Source of the DNA: Fistulifera solaris
Lineage: Eukaryota; Bacillariophyta; Bacillariophyceae; Naviculales; Stauroneidaceae
DNA: 64,000 nt
Assembly (NCBI GenBank): GCA_030295235.1
Contig: AP026134.1
Coordinates: 496,001-560,000 of the forward strand
Direction of reading: 5' to 3'
Position numbers and translations under genes: made by a program. Positions 43,752 to 54,682 of the stretch are shown one piece after another. The notes under the pieces were generated by a model. That model made no database searches. It saw only the letters and a list, made by a program, of their open reading frames with translations, and was not told the origin of the DNA. The first letter of the stretch is position 1. Each line of letters opens with the position of its first letter.

Positions 43752-44317
43752 TTGACCATGACGATCGATGAAAACGCACCCAACTCCGCAGCTAATGCTT
43801 CATTAACAAATCTGGAGTGTATTACTCCAAACACAAAGAAGAGGACCGTGGAGCACTTCGATTCTAGCGTTGACTTGCATTCCAGCAGTGAGCTTCGTTG
43901 GCTCGATTCTCATCCTTCTCGGCAACTCTGCCGAGAAGAAATTCCATCGCAACTGATGAACCCCCTCGTCTGCCAACGCGAGGAACGGATACCTACGAGT
44001 CGTCAACACCAGGAAAGACCTCCACAAGAGTACCTCTACCAAGCTCCTCTGAAGTCCCCGTTCGGTTCGTTTCGGTTTCACCCCAACACCAGCGAAACGT
44101 ATCGCAACTGTCAGTGCCCTCACTGAACACTGTTGATATTGATACGGCAGAGTCGGTCACAGCCCTACACACAAGATTTTGCTCAAATTCTTCGCTTCCA
44201 TTTTTGGGCAATCTCATTTTGGACACCGATGAGCTGACTTACTCCGACGTTGACGAAAAATCATTCGTCTCCGGCTCTTTGTTATGTCAGCTTGAATTGG
44301 AAAACGGGCTTTGCTGA
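43752..44317 (+). CDS. Hypothetical Ser/Thr/Pro-rich protein
   Basis: An N-terminal frame (MTMTIDENAPNSAANASLTN ... SSELRWLD) and an overlapping second frame (PRRNSIATDEPPRLPTRG ... TDELTYSDVDEKSFVSG) together look like one ~185-residue protein with a one-base shift somewhere in 43900-43940. It contains several RxxS/T and SP sites and an acidic C-terminus, like a phospho-regulated disordered protein. No family is recognised. The join is inferred and either frame alone may be the real one. Confidence 0.4.
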
Positions 44318-44463
44318 ACACTGTCTCTTTTAAATACTAAATATAACTTGTTTTGCTATTGTCTATTCACCACTAGAGTATGCATACGCATGTATCTTTC
44401 GTTTTTCAATCAACCGAGCAAAAGCAAATAAAATCCTCTACCGCAAACATCGCTGATTCCGTT

Positions 44464-45449
44464 TTACACAGTCTCGCCGCCAACTATCTTGTGTTCGTAG
44501 CGAGCTGTGCCATCCATATCCCCTTCGAACTCTTTCATCAAGGATTCCATGTTCATACCTTCCTTTTGAACGCGAATGCTGAAGTAAAGACCTGGCAACA
44601 TGCTAATTGATCAACAAAAAAGATATGGTAAGGGAACTGCCAGCCATCAAACATCATAATCGATTTCGACACTTACATGCTGAGCACGGGCAGACTAATG
44701 AGAGACAGAAGGCTACTGAGTAGAATCGCGACGATGGACGCCCCAAATATTGCTCGAACAACTCCTTCAACGAGAAGGGATGCGAGCCAAACTATAACGT
44801 TTAGCAGCAACACGGAGCAGAAGATGTAGCAACGGTAGCCAGGAACCAGATCAAAAGATCGTCTAATGGCACCCGTTGGTGACTGGTGCTCAACCACCAA
44901 GATTGGCAATGCAATCATGAGAGTGATGATGACATAGAGAGCGATTGCAAAAGCTGTAACACCGATAAGGACAGCCAGGACATAATTCTGGTTGGTGTAG
45001 AGGAGGAAAACAGGAACACCAACCACGGCAAAGAAAATAGAGAAGATCAATAAGTAAAGCAGACCGAAACAGAATAAGGCACAGAACCGATTCATGGCCA
45101 CTGCCAAGCTTCTCTTAAATGCCGGCTCTCTTTGCATGTAGATTTCGGAAACCACGTGGATCATTGCGGCCTGGATAAAAACAGTGATTAATGAAGAGAC
45201 AAATATTTCCAATTGCAGAACGATGGCCCTCTGCGGGGATGAGTACTGGGTGACTTCTTCGTACATCATCTCAGAATCTTCCTCCTCGGCCAACGGTTTG
45301 CCGACCATAACGGCCAAAATCATCTTAGGAATGGTAGCAATCAAAGCCAACTGCGTAAACAAGAGGAAGTGACTTCCGTAAATATTGAAGACTCTTTGCA
45401 TTAAATCGAACGGGGACAAGTATGTGAAGAAATCGTTTCCGGCTGCCAT
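44464..45449 (-). CDS. Six-TM array protein, copy 1
   Basis: Copy 1 of six related membrane proteins in 44-56 kb. It starts MAAGNDFFTYLSPFDLMQRV and shows six hydrophobic helices. The family block between helices 4 and 5 is ALPILVVEHQSPTGAIRRSFDLVPGYRCYIF. Exon 2 gives LYFSIRVQKEGMNMESLMKE and an acidic tail; the intron (44676-44603, 74 nt) splits the codon after LPVLS at phase 2. The VE-(x)-P-xxAIRRSF-LVPGYR block and the LYxxxRVxxEGxxxExL end resemble bacterial proteins with the glycerophosphodiesterase membrane-domain fold, which lack the enzyme part. Function unknown. The frame is intact. Confidence 0.75.
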
Positions 45450-46153
45450 GATGATGTTGACAAGGGGCTATGGACGCTTAGGAAAGTAGATGATGAGCGA
45501 TACTTCACGATGATGGAAAGGAATGACCTTGCAATACTAGTTTCGACACCGCTTCATGAAACCTTGGACTCGAAGGTCGAAAGCTGGCGATGATCTGGCG
45601 ATCAATGCTCCTTTTTTCGCTATATGCGCTTAATATTTGTTCGGAAGTAGAGTTGATTCGGAAGCATAACAAAAGTCCACGTGAATTGTTTGTTTTTTCT
45701 GTAAACGTGACTTAGAACTCTCGGGACTCGGTTGCTCTCGGGACTGGAAAATGGGTTGATGATAGTCAAATACAATTACTCCGTTATTTTATTTCGCAGT
45801 CTTAGGTTACCAGTACGGCAAGCAAAGAAGTACATAGTATATGTTATACTCCTTTGCGGCAAGTGGCAAAGCAGACTACCAGTATAATGGAAACAGTTGC
45901 GAGAATCGGTGTGAATTTACTTTCTGTTGGAGCAATAATGCATTACTCGTCGCAGCAGCACCAACGACCCTTGATTGGGAACTAGGGACTGGAAACCCAG
46001 CGATACGATACAGCACTTTTCATTACGGAGCACTTGCGTATCGGCGATCTATGATAACATTAATACTATATCTTTCACACCAAGTGCCGCAGTCTTTGAA
46101 GCTCGGATTGTTTTCGCAAAGTGCTCATGAACTATTAGGTACGGAGAAGTCGC
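45450..46153. other. 0.7 kb spacer between array copies 1 and 2
   Basis: No gene supported. It holds the promoter of copy 1 and the 3' side of copy 2. Confidence 0.4.
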
Positions 46154-47144
46154 TTAAGACGAGACAACTTCCGCGATCCTACTATTGAAAAGATCTTCTC
46201 TTTGGAGTTCTTCGATCAAGGCTTCCATGGTCAAACCTTCCACTTTGACGCGGGCACTGAAATAGAGTACTGCGAGAAGACTGCAAGGAACAAGGAGATA
46301 GGTGTGAGAGCGGAAAATGCCGATTTGTCACAGTTATTACGTACATAGTTCGTATAGGGAGAAAAAGAAGGCCAACAAGACCTTTGAGTACAATTGTGAA
46401 CGCCGCAGTGCCAAAGATCCCGTCCAATAGTTTTCGATACATCCAGTTTCCAGCTAGTAACGGAACAAGTAGCAGCATCATTGAGTACAGCAAATAGCAA
46501 CCGTGGCCACAAATAAGGGTATTCGCTTTCTTGGCCAATTCAGGGCCTCTGTGCCTCTCCACAATCAGAATCGGTAAGTTTACCGTCGCCCAAAACACAA
46601 AATAAGCAGCAAAGCAAGCACAAATCGCCGTAAGAATAGTTAATGACCAGTGAGTGGGATTGAAGACGATTAAAGCAGTCATCACGAGTTCAACCATGAA
46701 GCAGCAACATGTGAATGTGTAAAACCAAACGTAAAAGTGCACCGTATGAAATCGATCCCAAAGCACACGCAAGCTTCCTTGCAATGTAGATTTTGTTTGC
46801 GTGTAGTATTCGGCAACTACTTGAATCATGATGATTTGAGTGATAGTGTTGAACACACAAAACGCGGCGAGTGCAATGAACAGGAAGGCGACCGAATCCG
46901 TGAACGGGTCTCCGAAAAATACAGCCAGGTCGAGCAATACATTCTTTTCATCCATGTTCGTCGCCGTCTTCAAATACACAGTCAAAGCGATTTGAGGAAC
47001 GATCGCAAAGAGTGCTAGTTGAGTGAACAAAAACCAGCGGTGTCGGTAGATGCGAAACGTTCGGTCCAGAGCTTGGCAAGGAGACAAGAACGTGAACAAG
47101 TTGTCTTCTGCTTTCATGCTAGGGGCGGCAGAAATGATCGACAT
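46154..47144 (-). CDS. Six-TM array protein, copy 2 (divergent)
   Basis: Starts MSIISAAPSMKAEDNLFTFL (a second Met at 47117 is as good). Six helices are seen. The family block is eroded: LPILIVERHRGPELAKKANT replaces VEKQSPxxAIxRSF. The intron (46344-46281, 64 nt, GTACGT...CAG) lies at the same place and phase as in the other copies, and exon 2 reads ILLAVLYFSARVKVEGLTMEALIEEL. Without splicing, reading would run on into an unrelated tail. It is transcribed on the minus strand like copy 1. The eroded block suggests a changed partner or ligand. Confidence 0.72.
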
Positions 47145-47582
47145 CGTTTGAAGTATACAGAATGATCGCTGTTGCGTCTAGAAAAGGAATAGTTCAGGAA
47201 CGAAATGTCAAACAATCATTTAGTAAATACTCTGGTATCCGGTAATCATCATCATTACGGATCATGGATCATGGCCGCCTTCACCCAGGCGCGCAGATTT
47301 TCACGAACACTCGGAAGCTGCTTTTTGGCTGAAAGATACGTGAAAAAATGATGCAGACGAAGAAAAATAAACTAGATGACTTTTTCGACTTCCATCCATG
47401 AAACTTCTTCTCATCGGACCGTGACCAAAAGGATCCGTCAGGACAATGAACCCCAACCTTCATCGGCTGCGTTACATTTTGTGATGGCCGCGCACGAAGA
47501 GACGCGGCTGGCTGCGAGAGTCTCATTACGATAGTTTATTTAAGTGTTTGTTGGAAAGGTTGCAAGCATTTTCTGTAGAATA
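47145..47582. other. Divergent spacer between array copy 2 and UPF3
   Basis: No gene seen; presumably both promoters. Minus-strand open frames here are antisense or Phe/Ser-rich chance frames. Confidence 0.4.
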
Positions 47583-48839
47583 ATGGCACCCGACGAAACC
47601 AACAAAGACGATACACCCAAGGGCAAGCCCAAACGACGCAAACGAGGAGGAGGAGGAGGAGGACGGAATTGGGAGCGCAAAAAGTTGGGGGGACCTCCTC
47701 CAACACCCCAACTGAAAGTGACAATCCGTAACATACACAATGCCGATCTCAATGGTACCGTAAAAAATGTCGGCAATCGTATTTTGCGCAGACTCGTTCA
47801 ACTTGCCGGTGATAAATTGAATACGCTCGATCGTATTGCGTTACAATGGGATGAAGATGGATTTCGTGCGCTAGCGGAGGCGGATGATGCTGCTCGAAAG
47901 CTTCGGGAGGAATGGAAGTTAATGCAAGATTCTGAAGGAAAGAACACTGACGCGAAAGAAACAAAAAAGGAAGGGGATGTAGCGGATACAATCAAAAGTA
48001 CTCACTCGAATGACGACTCGTCGGAGCTACCATCGGCAGTTGTGGAGGGTATGGAGCAGTTGTCGATTGTTAATCCTCCTCAACATGAATCAATCATCCA
48101 CGTGCGGGCTTTGTATGTTGTACCGCCGAAAAAGACAAAACGACGGGGAGAAAAGACGGGTTGTGCCTACCTGGTATTGACGGCACCGCCCATTGCCGCT
48201 CGTGAACCTGATCAAGATGCCGCATCGACGCGATCCGGAAAGTCGGCGTCCGATCTCGTGCAAGCGCCATTTGATTATTCACAAGACGTAGCGAAGCGTC
48301 GATTGATGATTCAACGTACTTTGGAGGCACTTATCAAAACGGCAGAAGAAGACGCCAAGACTAAACAGGAATTTAGTGAATGCGTCGTTTTGGAGTCGAT
48401 GAACGGGAAAACGTGGAAACCGCGCACTGACACTGTACGCCGTGATCGTATGGAAGGGACGATTGAAGAAACAGCAGATTACAAGGCGTTCTTCGAGAAG
48501 TCGGAACAGGAGAAAGAAGAACGGAAAGCTCGTCCTAAACCGGCACCAGGTGGTGGTGTGTCCTCCGTCATGACGTCGACGTCGAGTAGCAATAATAATG
48601 GAGGTCAGCCGATCGCGACAATCGTATTGCACCTGCGAAAGAAACAAGAGGAGGAAAAGAAACGCAAGCAGGGGAAAAGTAAACCGAAAGAAGGGGATGG
48701 AAACAAAGGGCTGCCAAATCAGAGTGATACAAAAGCAGGCGCAAAGAAGATTAGAGGGGGAAAGAATAAGAGAAATAAGAAAACCACTTCTAGTGGACTT
48801 TCGAAACCATCAGCAGGAGCCAAACTGGGAAGCGGCTAG
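47583..48839 (+). CDS. UPF3-like nonsense-mediated decay factor
   Basis: The start MAPDETNKDDTPKGKPKRRK opens a basic, Gly-rich leader. Then LKVTIRNIHNADLNGTVKNV corresponds to the first strand and helix of the Smg4/UPF3 RNA-recognition-like domain, and the end of that domain is marked by ECVVLESMNGKTWKPRTDTV followed by RRDRMEGTIEETADYKAFFE; the (E)GTIE-DxxYKxFxE string is the most diagnostic. A Lys/Glu-rich tail follows with IVLHLRKKQEEEKKRKQGK. The domain core carries a long insertion (~100 residues). UPF3 links UPF2 to exon junctions and ribosomes to trigger decay of faulty mRNA. Alternative: another basic RNA-binding protein. The gene sits inside the six-TM array without any relation to it. 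Confidence 0.72.
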   Translation: MAPDETNKDDTPKGKPKRRKRGGGGGGRNWERKKLGGPPPTPQLKVTIRNIHNADLNGTVKNVGNRILRRLVQLAGDKLNTLDRIALQWDEDGFRALAEADDAARKLREEWKLMQDSEGKNTDAKETKKEGDVADTIKSTHSNDDSSELPSAVVEGMEQLSIVNPPQHESIIHVRALYVVPPKKTKRRGEKTGCAYLVLTAPPIAAREPDQDAASTRSGKSASDLVQAPFDYSQDVAKRRLMIQRTLEALIKTAEEDAKTKQEFSECVVLESMNGKTWKPRTDTVRRDRMEGTIEETADYKAFFEKSEQEKEERKARPKPAPGGGVSSVMTSTSSSNNNGGQPIATIVLHLRKKQEEEKKRKQGKSKPKEGDGNKGLPNQSDTKAGAKKIRGGKNKRNKKTTSSGLSKPSAGAKLGSG

Positions 48840-49121
48840 AAATGGCACACATTGTTGGAGTTGTTGTTTGGCTTTCTCTAGCTCTGAGGCGCTCCTTGTA
48901 CGGATGTTCGAGTATCGCAGGTTGCACTCTGTGTACCAAACATCTCATGACCAGTGAAGGGACGGTTGCCTTCTCTGATGGGCACGTCCTGACGGTGATG
49001 AAGGGATCGGATGTCGACTAGCGCTGTCGTGTTTATCAGCAAGGTTGTAGTGGAGGGTGGACGGAGTGAAAGCATAATCTATATTCAAGATTATTAAAGC
49101 GTGAACTGTCTGTTACTGTTT

Positions 49122-49992
49122 TTAAGCTTTCTTTTTGTCGTGTTCGCCGTTCGGCGTGTGCTCTACTTCTTTGAGATCGTTTCCGGCTCGTGTACCTTCT
49201 TTGCCGCTCATTTTGCGTTCCACTTTTTCAAGATTTTGTAAAACCAATAGAAGTTGAGTACGTGAAACACCAAACCAATGGTGAACGAAAACCATATCAT
49301 AGAAGGTGGGAAACAAGTTGAATAGGCTTCATTGTTCTTTTCGGCCCACATGGAGGTCACCAACAAGAACCACAGACACGGAAAGAGAAGGATGCGGAAT
49401 AGAAAAAGGTAATCACAAACATGCCCATGTTCGCGATCGAAACAGCGTCAGGAAATATCTCCGCTCGCACCATCGTCAAGAAAATCGTGGAGACTTCCAC
49501 CGTCAGCGTCGCTCCCAAAAGATGAGGAGCATCGTAATAGCAAAAATACAACATGACCAAACCGGTGGCTCCACCGTGTAAAACAAAATCAAAACTGAGA
49601 TTGAATCCATCCGCCAAGTCAAATACAGAATATCCGAGCGTAATAGCTGGTAGGATACGATGCAGGCTGGTCATGGGACCCTGACATTGCATCGATCGGA
49701 GCGGTTCTGGTGTCCCCGTGATGGTAGCGCTTTCCCAGTCGAGATAGATGCAAGCCAAACTACCAAGACCGCTTACGAGCGCATGCAGTAAAGCGTACCA
49801 GTCGATACCGCCCTTTTTGTGGCATATCGAGCGGACGACAAACAAGGTACCGACAGTCGTAATGGCAATGTCGCGGTATTTCCATGTCCAGGCTCCGGTG
49901 TCATCCAGTATCTGACAGAAACGCAATATTTGTTGCGTCAACGGTGATACTGCTTGACTACTATTGTGTAGCAAATCTTCCGCTTTGATCAT
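49122..49992 (-). CDS. TLC (TRAM/LAG1/CLN8) domain membrane protein
   Basis: The true ATG is 49992 (MIKAEDLLHNSSQAVS). The helices then follow the TLC layout: WYALLHALVSGLGSLACIYL, a loop with MQCQGPMTSLHRILPAITLGYSVFD, FDFVLHGGATGLVMLYFCYYD (the conserved HG), LTVEVSTIFLTMVR, then, in the next frame, FRILLFPCLWFLLV, MIWFSFTIGLVFHVLNFYWFY and a Lys-rich tail. TLC proteins bind or make lipids (ceramide synthase, CLN8). The ceramide-synthase HH motif is not seen, so this is the FAM57/TMEM136-like sort. Two one-base shifts cut it: an A run 49403-49407 and a T run 49224-49228; the second only affects the tail. Flanked by UPF3 and array copy 3. Confidence 0.75.
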
Positions 49993-50402
49993 CTTGTTTG
50001 TATACACTAGAAAAATGAATGTTCGAAAAAGGTGCCGCCTTTACAATATCTTCGGTATGACTGCGAAAGAGTTTTCGTTGAAAATGAATCTTCGTGCCTC
50101 CATTTCAAATTTCAATCGATGGCACTGGTCGCGTCGTCGAGGCGCGATCGTCCCTCTGCTTGCTCTACATCTCTTTTCACTTTAACCCCATTAACGAAGA
50201 AGTTCTTTCTGATAGCACTATCTCTAACTACGTCCAAGCGCCCTACATTTTTTTTAACTCGTCGATACTCGATACGAGCCGTATCATACGACCTTGATTG
50301 CTTCCGAATGAATTAATTCGTGCATGATGAGTGTGAGGATATTTTTAATGTTCATGTCTTTATAATGACCACAGAGGTGCCGGTCCTTATCTTCTTTTAA
50401 AC
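49993..50402. other. Divergent spacer between TLC gene and array copy 3
   Basis: No gene seen. Contains presumed promoters of both genes. Confidence 0.4.
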
Positions 50403-51356
50403 ATGACAGCGCCAGAAAACTTATTTTCGTTCCTCTCTATAGGGGAAGCTATAAGCAGGACGTTCAGCATTTATTCGAGTCGCTGGCAACTATTCTCGCA
50501 ACTTGCTTTGGTGCTGGTCGTTCCTCAAATCATATTGTCTATCTCCTTGCGAAAAACTCTCCTCACAGAAAGCAATGATTCAATGGATCCCGATCATTTA
50601 CGCGTTTATGGGATAGGATTTGCTTTTGCCTACTCATTCGGCACCTTGATTCAAGCCGCTGTCGTCCAAGTGGTCGCTGAATACTACACGCAAACACCCT
50701 CAACGTTTCAAGACAGCTTGGCTGTTGCATTCCATAGATTCTGGGGTGTATTTGGCTATAGTCTGGTCTACGCAGCAGCGTTGATTATTCTGGGTGTGGT
50801 GACGATTTGTTGTTTCTTCATTATGTTTTCGCACATTTCGGGATGGCAATTCATGCTCGCCGCGCTTCCGTACGCCGCGAGTATGGCACTCAGTGTCTAC
50901 ATCATGTGCTCTCTTACACTAGCATTACCGGTTCTGGTGATTGAGAAGCAGTCACCCATTCACGCGATTACAAGATCCTTCGACCTCATACCAAACTATC
51001 GCCTTTACGTCTTTGGCGCCATATTTCCTCTGGCTGCCTTATTTATTCCCCACTTTTTAATGATGATGACAGGTTTTAGCGATTCTGCTGCGGTGACGGT
51101 GTGCAAAAGCCTTCCGGCGCTTTTTACATTACCTTTGCAAGCAATGTAAGCACTCTGATCTTTCAGGTGCACTATCCTTCTGCCTTTACTCACTTCTAGT
51201 GTTTTTTTCAGCTTTATTACCGTTCTCTACCTAAGTATTCGCGTCCAGAAAGAAGGTTTGGACATGGAGATGTTGCTGAATCAGTTAAATGGGAGTGGAG
51301 GTGACGCTCAAATCTACTCCTACGATACCTTGCTCGTTGCGGGAGCAAGTCCGTGA
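50403..51356 (+). CDS. Six-TM array protein, copy 3
   Basis: Fully intact copy and the best reference for the family. MTAPENLFSFLSIGEAISRTFSIYSSRW opens it (a conserved amphipathic LxFLSxGxAxxRxFxIYxxRW); helix 1 LFSQLALVLVVPQIILSISL; helix 2 with IQAAVVQVVAEYYTQ; helices 3-4; the block ALPVLVIEKQSPIHAITRSF with DLIPNYRLYVF; helices 5-6 ending LPLQAM. The intron (51146-51211, 66 nt) is in phase 2 after that motif, and exon 2 reads FITVLYLSIRVQKEGLDMEM and an acidic tail ending at 51356. About 295 residues. Membrane location is unknown; no plastid leader. Function unknown. Confidence 0.78.
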
Positions 51357-51853
51357 GCAGGTGCAGCTAAATCAGCTTTAAAACGGTGATTAGAGCTCAA
51401 ATCTGGTATTTGCGTTGTTTGTGATTAGAGCTCAAATCTGGTATTTGCGTTATTTGTTTGTGGTAGGATTTCGACTATATTTAAATGGATTTAGCACAAG
51501 ACAGAGTACGGTACTTTGTAATAATGGTATCCGCGCAAGAAACTGGACCGCCGGGCGTGCTGTTAGATCAGCCGGCCGTTGTCACGCACACTGTACTTAA
51601 GTTGAGTCCGACTTCTCTAGGAACGAAAGAAGAATGTCAAACAAGGCCAGCATTCAAAATATCTTCAGAGCGGTATCCTGGAGCGTGAGTGTGGAGGGAG
51701 GAGGGAGTTTTCGGCTGTAGTAAAAGCACGTGCATTTGTACGGCCGTACCAGGTAAATTCGAGCTTCCGAGTCGTTTTGTAAAGATTTTTTTATTTCGCC
51801 CGATCGTTGCCCATAGTTTCAGTCCCTTCATTCGAACGATCCTCATCTTCACC
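51357..51853. other. Spacer between array copies 3 and 4 with tandem 35-mer
   Basis: A 35-nt unit (GTGATTAGAGCTCAAATCTG and on) is present twice in a row at 51386-51455 with one mismatch. The rest is unexceptional. Confidence 0.6.
51386..51455 (+). repeat. Tandem 35-nt duplication
   Basis: Two copies, head to tail, differing at one base (GTTGTTT versus GTTATTT). Such recent slippage fits the generally unstable array around it. Confidence 0.85.
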
Positions 51854-52923
51854 ATGACAACGACAGACAACTTGTTTACCTTTCTCTCTGTAGGAAATGC
51901 TGTGGATAGAACTTTCAGCATTTACATGAGCCGCTGGGTTTTGTTCAGTCAACTGGCGCTAGTAATTGTTCTTCCGCAAATCGTTTTGAATATCATTCTA
52001 CTAAAGACTCTTTTAGTCGATGATGAAACAGCATCTATTCCTGCAGACTTTTCTACACTGACGGACGATTCTTTCGGGGCACTCACGGATGATGCGGCAA
52101 TGCCATTTCCAAGCACATTTCCGACTATGTCGCCGCAGCTCGGTCTCGCTCTAGCGATTCAAGTTCTGTTCTCTTTCTTGTTTGGTATCCTCATTCAAGC
52201 CGCCACCATTCAAATTGTCGCAGAACACTACACAAGCAAACTTTCCACGTTCAGAGGAAGCTTGGTTCTTGCCGTTGATCGGTTTTATCCTATATTCGGC
52301 TACGGTCTCCTTGGCACAGCTGGGTTCTTTCTTTTTGCCTCGTATTCGGTGTCCTACTTGGTGTTCTCACTGTAATCCAGGCTCCGCAGTTCTTCTTCGT
52401 ACTTATCATTTTCGCGGCTTTTGCATTCCTTATCTACGTGATGCTTTCTTTGACGATTGTTTTGCCAATCTTGGTGATAGAGAAACAGACGCCAGTAGGC
52501 GCCATCAAACGATCCTTTGAGCTACTTCCTACCTATCGGTGCTACGTCTTTTGTTCCATGGTATTACTTGCTATTGTGCTTATCTTTGGATCGATGGTTT
52601 ACCAAGCTATGATTGGGGCTATGTTGGGTGCCTCTATCTTGAGTTCCGTTGTCAGTGGTCTGTCGGCTGTTGTCACTTTGCCACTGCAGACGATGTAAGT
52701 CAAGATATGGCTATCCCGCGTCCATTGCAGTATCTTGCGGCTTTCTCGCGCTTACGATTCTCGTAATCTCTTTAGAATTGCTGCTGTTCTCTATTTCAGT
52801 GTCCGTGTCCAGACAGAAGGTTTGAACTTGGAAACGCTGGTAAAGGAGTTGGAAATGAATTGTGGTGGCAGCGTCAACTACAAGCATGTGATACTGGCGG
52901 AAGCCGACGATGAGGTCGTGTAA
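51854..52923 (+). CDS. Six-TM array protein, copy 4
   Basis: Starts MTTTDNLFTFLSVGNAVDRT. It differs from copy 3 by an inserted acidic loop after helix 1 (VDDETASIPADFSTLTDDSF). Helix 2 carries IQAATIQIVAEHYTSK. A T run at 52332-52336 lacks one base: with it the frame continues GFFLF then CLVFGVLLGVLTVI, IVLPILVIEKQTPVGAIKRS and LPTYRCYVF. The intron (52695-52775, 81 nt) is at the family site, exon 2 gives IAAVLYFSVRVQTEGLNLET and the stop at 52923. Closest in sequence to the broken copy 5. Confidence 0.72.
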
Positions 52924-53349
52924 AGCTAGCACGAGTAAAGAATGAGCTTAGCTGACGTACTGCATGGTCCCCATGAGACGTGTTTGCTGAACGCAAACGC
53001 GATCACGCAGAGCATATCTTGTCGACCGCTATGATGGAAAAAAAGAATGCCGCCGATACACATAGCGCATTTTTCTACTAAATGTCTCAAACTGAAATTT
53101 AGGGAGTCATCGTCCGTGCAAGGTACAAAGTTTAAATGTATTTCGCTGGCTTCTTCTTAGTAAAATCTACTTGTGCCAGTATTTCTACGTCTCGTACGCC
53201 ATCCCACACTATTTTTAACTCGTGAAATGCGACAGCTTCCGAGTTCGAGTGACCTACAATGAAATCATCGTTCCGATTCGGAGGCTCTCACAATCCTTTT
53301 TCCCCTAACCGAATATTGAGCCAGGATCAATCCATACACTTCAAAAAAA
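52924..53349. other. Spacer between array copies 4 and 5
   Basis: No gene seen. Confidence 0.4.
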
Positions 53350-53862
53350 ATGGCAACGTCGGACCACTTGTTCACATTCCTCTCTAAAGGGAACGCTGTC
53401 GACAGAGCCTTTCGTGTTTACTTGATCCGCTGGAAGTTGTTTACTCAACTGGCTCTCGTTGTGGTCATTCCTTAAATTGAGCTAAACATCACCTTACAAA
53501 AGACTCTAATCATGGATGATTCGGGAGCTTTTGCTGAAAACGCGGAAGCGACATTCCAGACGATGTCGCCGAAACAAGTCGCCATTCTGGGAATCGAAAT
53601 TGCCTCTTCTTTCTTGTTTGGTATTGTCGTTCAAGCGGCAATCGTTCAAGTGGGTGCGGAATGCTACTCACAAAAGCTTTCCACATTCAAAGGAAGCTTA
53701 TTCCTCGCTTTCAATCGGTTCTGCGCTATTTTTGGTTTTGGTCTGCTATACTCAGCAGCGGTACTTGTTTTTGGCATGGCGTTTGCTTATCATTCTTTCC
53801 AAATGGCCTGATTTTCTTGGGACGCTACTTTGCGTTTACGTCATGCTCTCTCTCACGATTGT

Positions 53863-53924
<62 letters not shown>

Positions 53925-54417
53925 GATTGTGCTCCCGATCTTGGTGATCGAAAAACAGTCTCCTATTGGCGCAAATAGACGATCATTGGAGCTCCTCCCA
54001 ACCTTTCGCTGCTACGTGTTTTGTTCCATGCTTCTGCTTGGAGTCGAAGTGATCTTTGCATCAAAGCTCTACCAAGCCCTGGTGGGAGCAATATTCGGTG
54101 TCTCCATCTTGACGTCTGTGTTCGGTGGTCTTTCAGCGGTTGTCACTTTGCCTTTGCAGACAGTGTAAGTTGTGAGCACGGCCCTCCGTGAACTTACTAT
54201 TCGAGTCCTTTCCTCAGTCGATCGAAATACCATTTAGCATTGCTGCCGTCCTCTATTTCAGCGTCCGTGTTCAGAAAGAAGGTTTGAATATGGAAACATT
54301 GATTTAAATGAGCTAGAAATCAGTTCTGATTGTCCCAGAATTTACAAAAATGTGCTGCTGGCGGAATTCGATGGTGAAGTTGTCTCAAATGATGGGCTTT
54401 CATCTTTGTCATCGTGA
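53350..54417 (+). pseudogene. Six-TM array protein, copy 5 (pseudogene)
   Basis: Begins like its sisters (MATSDHLFTFLSKGNAVDRA) but has an in-frame TAA at 53473-53475 where sister copies have the CAA of the conserved PQI. A further frame change follows helix 3, a 59-nt CT dinucleotide run (53864-53922) sits in the coding sequence just before the LPILVIEKQSPIGA block, and exon 2 (from about 54241) has a shift after NMETL. The stop is a substitution, not a homopolymer effect, so this copy is truly disabled. The family intron site is still recognisable after LPLQTV (54166). Its close relation to copy 4 suggests it decayed after a recent tandem duplication. Confidence 0.8.
53864..53922 (+). repeat. 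(CT)n microsatellite inside array copy 5
   Basis: About 29 CT units. The word CACGATTGTGCTC stands on both sides (53854-53866 and 53922-53934), so the run grew within a short duplication of coding sequence. Confidence 0.95.
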
Positions 54418-54682
54418 TGTGGTGCGCACAGTATACAGTACACGTCGTTTTTTGTTTTTAACATCGGAGTAAAGTTTACTATAAGACCAAAAGTAGGCTT
54501 GGGACATTATGGGTCTTTTTTTACAATCAGCGCCATACAGCTTACAGCCTCGACACTCGACACACTCGCGACATCGCTTCTTCTGAGAAAAGATGAAGCA
54601 GTATTCTCGTTTACTAGTACATTGATAAGACCTCATTATTGTTATTCTCGGTGATCATCCTCTGCCTGCAAATATTATCATT

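Noticed and set aside
45841-46188. 115-codon plus frame between array copies 1 and 2
   Set aside because: Overlaps the second exon of copy 2 in antisense and has no recognisable domain.
53820-54000. CT run as a protein repeat of Leu-Ser
   Set aside because: It lies in a disabled copy and arises from slippage within a duplicated 13-mer.
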